Of a DNA stretch of 64,000 bases, positions 60,600 through 64,000 are shown one piece after another (the stretch's first letter is position 1; each line of letters starts with the position of its first letter). The notes under the pieces are model-generated. The model was not told where the DNA came from. It saw only the letters and a list, made by a program, of their open reading frames with translations, and did no database searches. This DNA is from Candidatus Fermentibacteraceae bacterium (GTDB lineage: Bacteria > Fermentibacterota > Fermentibacteria > Fermentibacterales > JCC-6): NCBI GenBank assembly GCA_016744855.1, contig JADGDO010000001.1, positions 186,001 to 250,000 on the forward strand. Reading direction: 5' to 3'. A program made the position numbers and the translations under genes.

Positions 60600-62054
60600 C
60601 TATTCGATGGAGGAAAGCCACTCAGCAAGCGGGCCACTGATTGATTCCCAGCAATCGTCTCTGTAACCTAAAATGCCCTGAAACTGTCTTGGGCTGAGAA
60701 CGCCTTCCGCATCCGGAAATGATTCGCGAACAAGACTGAACAGAATAGCATCCTGGTAGCGGTTCTCTCTGTATATGAGAACTAGCTGGTCAACTTCCGT
60801 CGGAATCAACCATGCAGCCGTTTCCCGCATCAGTTTTATCCGAAGCCCGGCATCAACAGGGTGAAGAAGAACAAGTACTAGCACACTCGTAGTATCATGA
60901 TAGACAACAAATGCACCGTCATCCAGTTCCACAGGGATCGATGAGGCTAAAAGTTCCATTTGAGCAAAAAGAATTTCGCTTTCATCTTCTGGAATGTCGG
61001 CAGATATTCCATTTGGAAGGCTTGTGCGGTAGCTGATTTCTGCAGGTTGATCCGAAGGGATACATGACTCTGGCAGCGAAATATTCCGCACAACAAAAGG
61101 GTCTTCCAGTAAAAGAGTATCCACAAGCAAATCTGTTGAATCGATTTTGACAGCTACAGTCTCCATGGAATCAGATTGAACATCAATGCTCATTGAGTCA
61201 GGAGTGTCAGAATCTGTCTCGGTTATGTCAACGTCATCAGGAACTATTGCAGAATTGTTCTCATCGAATAAGTTCATCGGATCCATAAAGTAGAAGACTG
61301 CGGCAAGAGCAGCAATGAATAAAAATGCTGCGGCTGCAATTCTGATAGCATATGACTTCTTGTTTTCATCTTCAGTTTCCGGCTCTTCAGAATCAAATTC
61401 CAGACCTTCGTCAGCTTTTGCCTGCATACCCTCGTTGGCTCTATCAACAGTTTTACCTTCTGTAGCGCAATGGTTGCAGACGTGAGCAGTTCTGTCAAAA
61501 CAATTTCTGCAGGTTAAATCGCCACAGGTTCTGCAGGGAGCAAGCCTCTCTCCATCAGTCGGGGTTCTGCCGCAAATATGACATCTGACTGTGGCAACAA
61601 TTTCCTCAGCGGCTGTTGTTGTCACGATAGGTTCATAATCGAAATCGCTATTGCTTTTGGGAGTGAATGCTGGTTCATCAGCTTCAGATTCAGCTTCTGT
61701 TTCAGCTTCAGTTTCAGGTCTGTGTTCAGGTTGCTCCTCATCACTCTCGGGAACAGGAGCGTCCTGTTTTTCATCAGCATGGACTGGTTCTTCTGTTTCC
61801 ACTGGCTCACCGGTAGATACAGCCTCGTCATCAAGTCTCGGAAGTAGATCAATATAAGGGTAAAGATCCTTCTGTATGATCCGAGCTTCATTCATCGGTA
61901 CGGCTTCTTTAATCACAGAAGGTGAATTGTTTACAGCATTCTCGGCATCAGTAACTGATAAATCAAGATTCGTAATAAGAAGTTTGAGGACTTTCTTTTT
62001 TTCCTCTTCCCTACCAAGTCTTACGAGAAGCAGATCGACAAAAGAATCAGGCAT
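60600..62054 (-). CDS. membrane protein with an L7/L12-like domain and zinc ribbon
   Basis: 484 aa. Residues about 18-70 (KVLKLLITNLDLSVTDAENA, then PSVIKEAVPMNEARII) look like the C-terminal domain of ribosomal protein L7/L12. An acidic, Glu/Thr/Ala-rich linker follows (about 75-140). Next is a Cys-rich module, CHICGRTP, CRTCGDLTCRNC and CNHCATE (about 157-197), of B-box or double zinc-ribbon type. One membrane helix (IRIAAAAFLFIAALAAVFYF) lies near 240-260, and the rest is an unknown domain outside the cytoplasm. Its start shares a base with the MglA-like stop (TGATG), so the two are made together. No named family covers the whole chain. Confidence 0.7.
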   Translation of the reverse strand: MPDSFVDLLLVRLGREEEKKKVLKLLITNLDLSVTDAENAVNNSPSVIKEAVPMNEARIIQKDLYPYIDLLPRLDDEAVSTGEPVETEEPVHADEKQDAPVPESDEEQPEHRPETEAETEAESEADEPAFTPKSNSDFDYEPIVTTTAAEEIVATVRCHICGRTPTDGERLAPCRTCGDLTCRNCFDRTAHVCNHCATEGKTVDRANEGMQAKADEGLEFDSEEPETEDENKKSYAIRIAAAAFLFIAALAAVFYFMDPMNLFDENNSAIVPDDVDITETDSDTPDSMSIDVQSDSMETVAVKIDSTDLLVDTLLLEDPFVVRNISLPESCIPSDQPAEISYRTSLPNGISADIPEDESEILFAQMELLASSIPVELDDGAFVVYHDTTSVLVLVLLHPVDAGLRIKLMRETAAWLIPTEVDQLVLIYRENRYQDAILFSLVRESFPDAEGVLSPRQFQGILGYRDDCWESISGPLAEWLSSIE

Positions 62055-62656
62055 CAGGCTCTTCCCTCCAGAATTTCGAATTGCTTATGCAATCTTCCAA
62101 TTACCATTCGGCTTACCCTGCGTAGAGTCTCAAAAACTCCTTTTCCGTCAGAAGCAACTGCTTCAAGACAGGCAACCCGAGATAATCCGAGTTCACGAAC
62201 AATTTCAGCGACAGGAAGAGCGTCAGGAAGGTCTCTTTTATTACACTGCAAGACCAGACTGACTCCTTTCCTTCTTTGAGTTCGGAGATTTTCTTTTAGG
62301 TCTCTCAGGCTTGCAATGTTTGCATCCATTCTGGACTCCTGAGAATCAGCTACAAAAACTATACCATCTACCCCCTGCAATATCAGCCTTCTGCTGTCAG
62401 AATACATTGCTTGCCCTGGAACGCTGTAAAGGTGAAGGCGTATTTTAAAACCATTAATTTCACCGGAATCAAGTGGTAGAAAGTCGAAGAACAATGTTCT
62501 ATCATTACCAGCTGCAAGAGAGATTAATTTCCCCCTTGAATTGGATGATACCTGTCCGTGGATATACTTAACGTTTGTGGTTTTGCCTGAAAGGCCGGGT
62601 CCTGCATAGACAATTTTGCAATCGATTTCTTTTGCGCTGTAGCTAACAGTTGCCAT
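62054..62656 (-). CDS. MglA-like small GTPase 2
   Basis: 200 aa. G1 YAGPGLSGKTTN, a G3 region LYSVPGQAMYSDSRRLIL, GIVFVADSQ and G4 QCNKRDLP match the MglA group and the gene at 52053. The N-terminus MATVSYSAKEIDCKIVY is like Myxococcus MglA. It is cytosolic and may bind the membrane protein whose gene follows with a 1-base overlap. No MglB homologue was seen. It lies 6 bases downstream of tatA. Confidence 0.9.
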   Translation of the reverse strand: MATVSYSAKEIDCKIVYAGPGLSGKTTNVKYIHGQVSSNSRGKLISLAAGNDRTLFFDFLPLDSGEINGFKIRLHLYSVPGQAMYSDSRRLILQGVDGIVFVADSQESRMDANIASLRDLKENLRTQRRKGVSLVLQCNKRDLPDALPVAEIVRELGLSRVACLEAVASDGKGVFETLRRVSRMVIGRLHKQFEILEGRA

Positions 62657-62662
62657 ACAGAA

Positions 62663-62869
62663 TTACTCCTTGTTCTTCTCTTTTATTTCGTCTTCCTTCT
62701 TCCCATTATTATCAACATCTAAATCAACATCACGCATGCCCTTTTTGAATTGACTCATAGATTTTCCGATTGATCTGGCAATATCGGGAATTCGCTTCGC
62801 CCCGAAGAGCAAAAGCAGCACTACAAGAATCAATACAAGCTCAGTGGTTCCTATTCGGCCCAAAATCAA
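62663..62869 (-). CDS. tatA: twin-arginine translocase subunit TatA/TatE
   Basis: 68 aa; probable TTG start at 62867-62869. A short N-terminus, one membrane helix (ELVLILVVLLLLFGAKRIPD) with the FGxxRIP-type hinge, an amphipathic helix (IARSIGKSMSQFKKGMRD) and a charged tail. It forms the pore for export of folded proteins. tatC is not in the window. Confidence 0.93.
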   Translation of the reverse strand: MILGRIGTTELVLILVVLLLLFGAKRIPDIARSIGKSMSQFKKGMRDVDLDVDNNGKKEDEIKEKNKE

Positions 62870-62881
62870 CCCCCATTACGG

Positions 62882-63154
62882 TCAGAACCATTTGTAAAGT
62901 ACACCAACAGCAAGAAGGCCGGCAAATGACATGATATTCAGCTTCAAGGCAATCTCTGCGAGGTGGAACCTAAGAATGTACAGATCAAAACCCAGCGGTC
63001 CCAGAGAAAACTCAGCTCCTCCACTGAAAAATTGTTTCAATGCAACAGAGCCATCCGGTAAAACAGCACCTATCGCTTCCCCAAAAACAGTGCCTGTCAT
63101 CATACCTGCAAAAGTCAGGAAAACCCAGAAACTTGTTGACCTGCCGTGTAACAA
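62882..63154 (-). CDS. DUF4321-like small membrane protein
   Basis: 90 aa, TTG start at 63152-63154 with AAGGAAG upstream. Two membrane helices flank a loop: SFWVFLTFAGMMTGTVFGEA, then SLGPLGFDLYILRFHLA and a final hydrophobic stretch. The LGPLGFDL segment resembles DUF4321 proteins of unknown function. It stands 12 bases upstream of tatA. Confidence 0.65.
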   Translation of the reverse strand: MLHGRSTSFWVFLTFAGMMTGTVFGEAIGAVLPDGSVALKQFFSGGAEFSLGPLGFDLYILRFHLAEIALKLNIMSFAGLLAVGVLYKWF

Positions 63155-63185
63155 TATACTTCCTTTCCTACCTGTGTATTTTAAT

Positions 63186-63704
63186 TTAACACTCGGCCGT
63201 GCGCAATGCTCCAGTTTCAGAGGTCCTGTTCAGGGTCTTTCTGGCAACAACACCAACGACGGCACCGGATAAGATTCCCCAGATAGTAAGCAACAATACA
63301 ATATTCTGCAACGGAAGCCCTGACAAAACAAGGCTGGCAACAAAAAGTTGAACCCAGAGGGAAGCAACAGCACCAGCAACAGAGAGACCTGTTAAAGATA
63401 ATCTGTTTTTAAAAAGATATTTAAGCACTCCCATCGCCAGGGCACTTACTGCTGCTCCAGAAATTGAAAGAAGGAACGAAGGAGTAGCAAGAAGACCGGT
63501 AATTAAAGCCACTGCAAAAGCCCGAACAATGTTTAGTTCGAGGGTTTTCAACAAACCGTACCTGTGAATAGCAATCACAGCGGGTACGTTTGCAAGTCCA
63601 AGTTTCATAAATGGAAGAGGTCTTGGAATAAGACTGTCAACCACCCCGAGAGCAGTTGCAGTGAGAATGAGAATTGTCAGGTTTTTGTTGCTTTTATCAG
63701 ACAT
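63186..63704 (-). CDS. Gx transporter / heptaprenyl diphosphate synthase component I-like membrane protein
   Basis: 172 aa with about five helices. The family block LIPRPLPFMKLGLANVPAVI is clear, followed by TLELNIVRAFAVALITG and SISGAAVSALAMG. This group (Hpre_diP_synt_I) resembles ECF-type substrate-binding subunits and is often found near isoprenoid or quinone genes. Its substrate is unknown. It overlaps the upstream glycosyltransferase gene by 28 bases. Confidence 0.82.
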   Translation of the reverse strand: MSDKSNKNLTILILTATALGVVDSLIPRPLPFMKLGLANVPAVIAIHRYGLLKTLELNIVRAFAVALITGLLATPSFLLSISGAAVSALAMGVLKYLFKNRLSLTGLSVAGAVASLWVQLFVASLVLSGLPLQNIVLLLTIWGILSGAVVGVVARKTLNRTSETGALRTAEC

Positions 63705-64000
63705 TCTTCTACTTTCCCGAACAGAGAAGGTCCGCTGAAAAGACGATGAGCTTTCGAGAGTGCATTTGCAGATAGTTTTTTTCTTAAGTTGTGAGATTGC
63801 TCAAGCATGTTCACGGCTCGCTTCAACTCCGAAGAATTCCCAGTGGAGAAATGCAGACCTGTTTCCCCGTGATCGTTTATCCACGTAACACCTGTGGGAA
63901 GATCACTTGAAATAACAGGGGTTCCGCATGCCATAGCTTCAACCTGAACCATACCGTAAGCTTCGCTTCTCTGAATTGAAGGGAGAATCAATGCTTTAGC
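63677..64000 (-). CDS. glycosyltransferase family 4 protein (N-terminal part cut off)
   Basis: The frame is open to the right window edge, leaving the last 107 residues. It shows the donor-site end of a GT4 enzyme: ALILPSIQRSEAYGMVQVEA with the Glu-x7-Glu pattern, MACGTPVISSDLPTGVTWI, HGETGLHFSTGN and a C-terminal helix. The start and acceptor half are outside the window. Confidence 0.88.
   Translation of the reverse strand, partial: AKALILPSIQRSEAYGMVQVEAMACGTPVISSDLPTGVTWINDHGETGLHFSTGNSSELKRAVNMLEQSHNLRKKLSANALSKAHRLFSGPSLFGKVEECLIKATKT

Noticed and set aside
61651-61857. A Ser-rich plus-strand frame that looks like a surface repeat protein
   Set aside because: It is the mirror of the Glu/Ala/Thr-rich linker of the minus-strand zinc-ribbon protein; the low complexity produces the pattern.
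1-64000. tRNA, rRNA, CRISPR arrays, insertion sequences or prophage
   Set aside because: No cloverleaf-like gap, spaced repeats, transposase or phage structural genes were seen. The one recombinase is of the XerC/D type in a housekeeping setting.

Overview
The window reads as a chromosome segment of a free-living, didermic (Gram-negative-type) bacterium of moderate GC content. Lipid A and LPS-core genes (lpxB, lpxK, a waaA fusion, an LpxL-like acyltransferase, gmhB), a PorV/PorQ-like outer-membrane barrel, lipoproteins and TatA all point to two membranes. A DUF2723 membrane protein, the PorV-like barrel, MglA-type GTPases and a possible type-IX-like C-terminal domain suggest the FCB group or a neighbouring candidate phylum such as Fermentibacterota. 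I cannot place it more finely without a tree. No rRNA, tRNA, CRISPR array, phage or intact insertion sequence was seen. Genes are very tightly packed: about seventeen neighbouring pairs share a 4-base ATGA/TTGA/GTGA-type overlap and no gene-free stretch exceeds 300 bases.

Layout. 1-5513 (minus): a membrane glycosyltransferase-like gene cut by the window edge, a catalytically dead and an intact transglutaminase-like protein, surE, and a PorV-like barrel. 5634-9016 (plus): lipM, lipA, a tRNA-dihydrouridine synthase and a TPR lipoprotein. 9021-13402 (minus): a HAD phosphatase and an unusual cassette of a cytosolic solute-binding-like protein, a HypB/CobW-like GTPase, an ABC ATPase without permease and a zinc-ribbon protein. 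13514-27362 (minus): one long run of envelope genes, ddl, threonine aldolase, a Gfo/Idh oxidoreductase, lpxB, a DUF374-WaaA fusion, lpxK, nadB, an NlpC/P60 lipoprotein, a glycosyltransferase, a methyltransferase and a hybrid histidine kinase. 27482-33635: a sugar epimerase and gmhB, an M42 peptidase, an acidic membrane-anchored protein, a ComEC-like channel, a SpoU methyltransferase and an odd membrane ferredoxin.

33628-39222 holds two tandem sulfatase-family lipoproteins and polA. A decayed copy of the polA 3' end lies between the sulfatases, so the block arose by tandem duplication. 39262-49102 has an LpxL-like acyltransferase and then a teichoic-acid-like surface-polymer cluster: four CDP-glycerol glycerophosphotransferase-like proteins, a TagD-like cytidylyltransferase, an ATP-grasp ligase and a CDP-alcohol phosphatidyltransferase. 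49128-64000 carries dapF, two large membrane proteins of GT-C type, an MglA-like GTPase, hslUV, a tyrosine recombinase, topA, a second MglA-like GTPase next to a protein that joins an L7/L12-like domain to a zinc ribbon, tatA, a DUF4321 protein, a Gx-type transporter and a glycosyltransferase cut by the right edge.

Most of the window therefore builds or decorates the cell envelope. The two places that look least described are the permease-less ABC/GTPase cassette (10218-13402) and the L12-like/zinc-ribbon/MglA pair (60600-62656).
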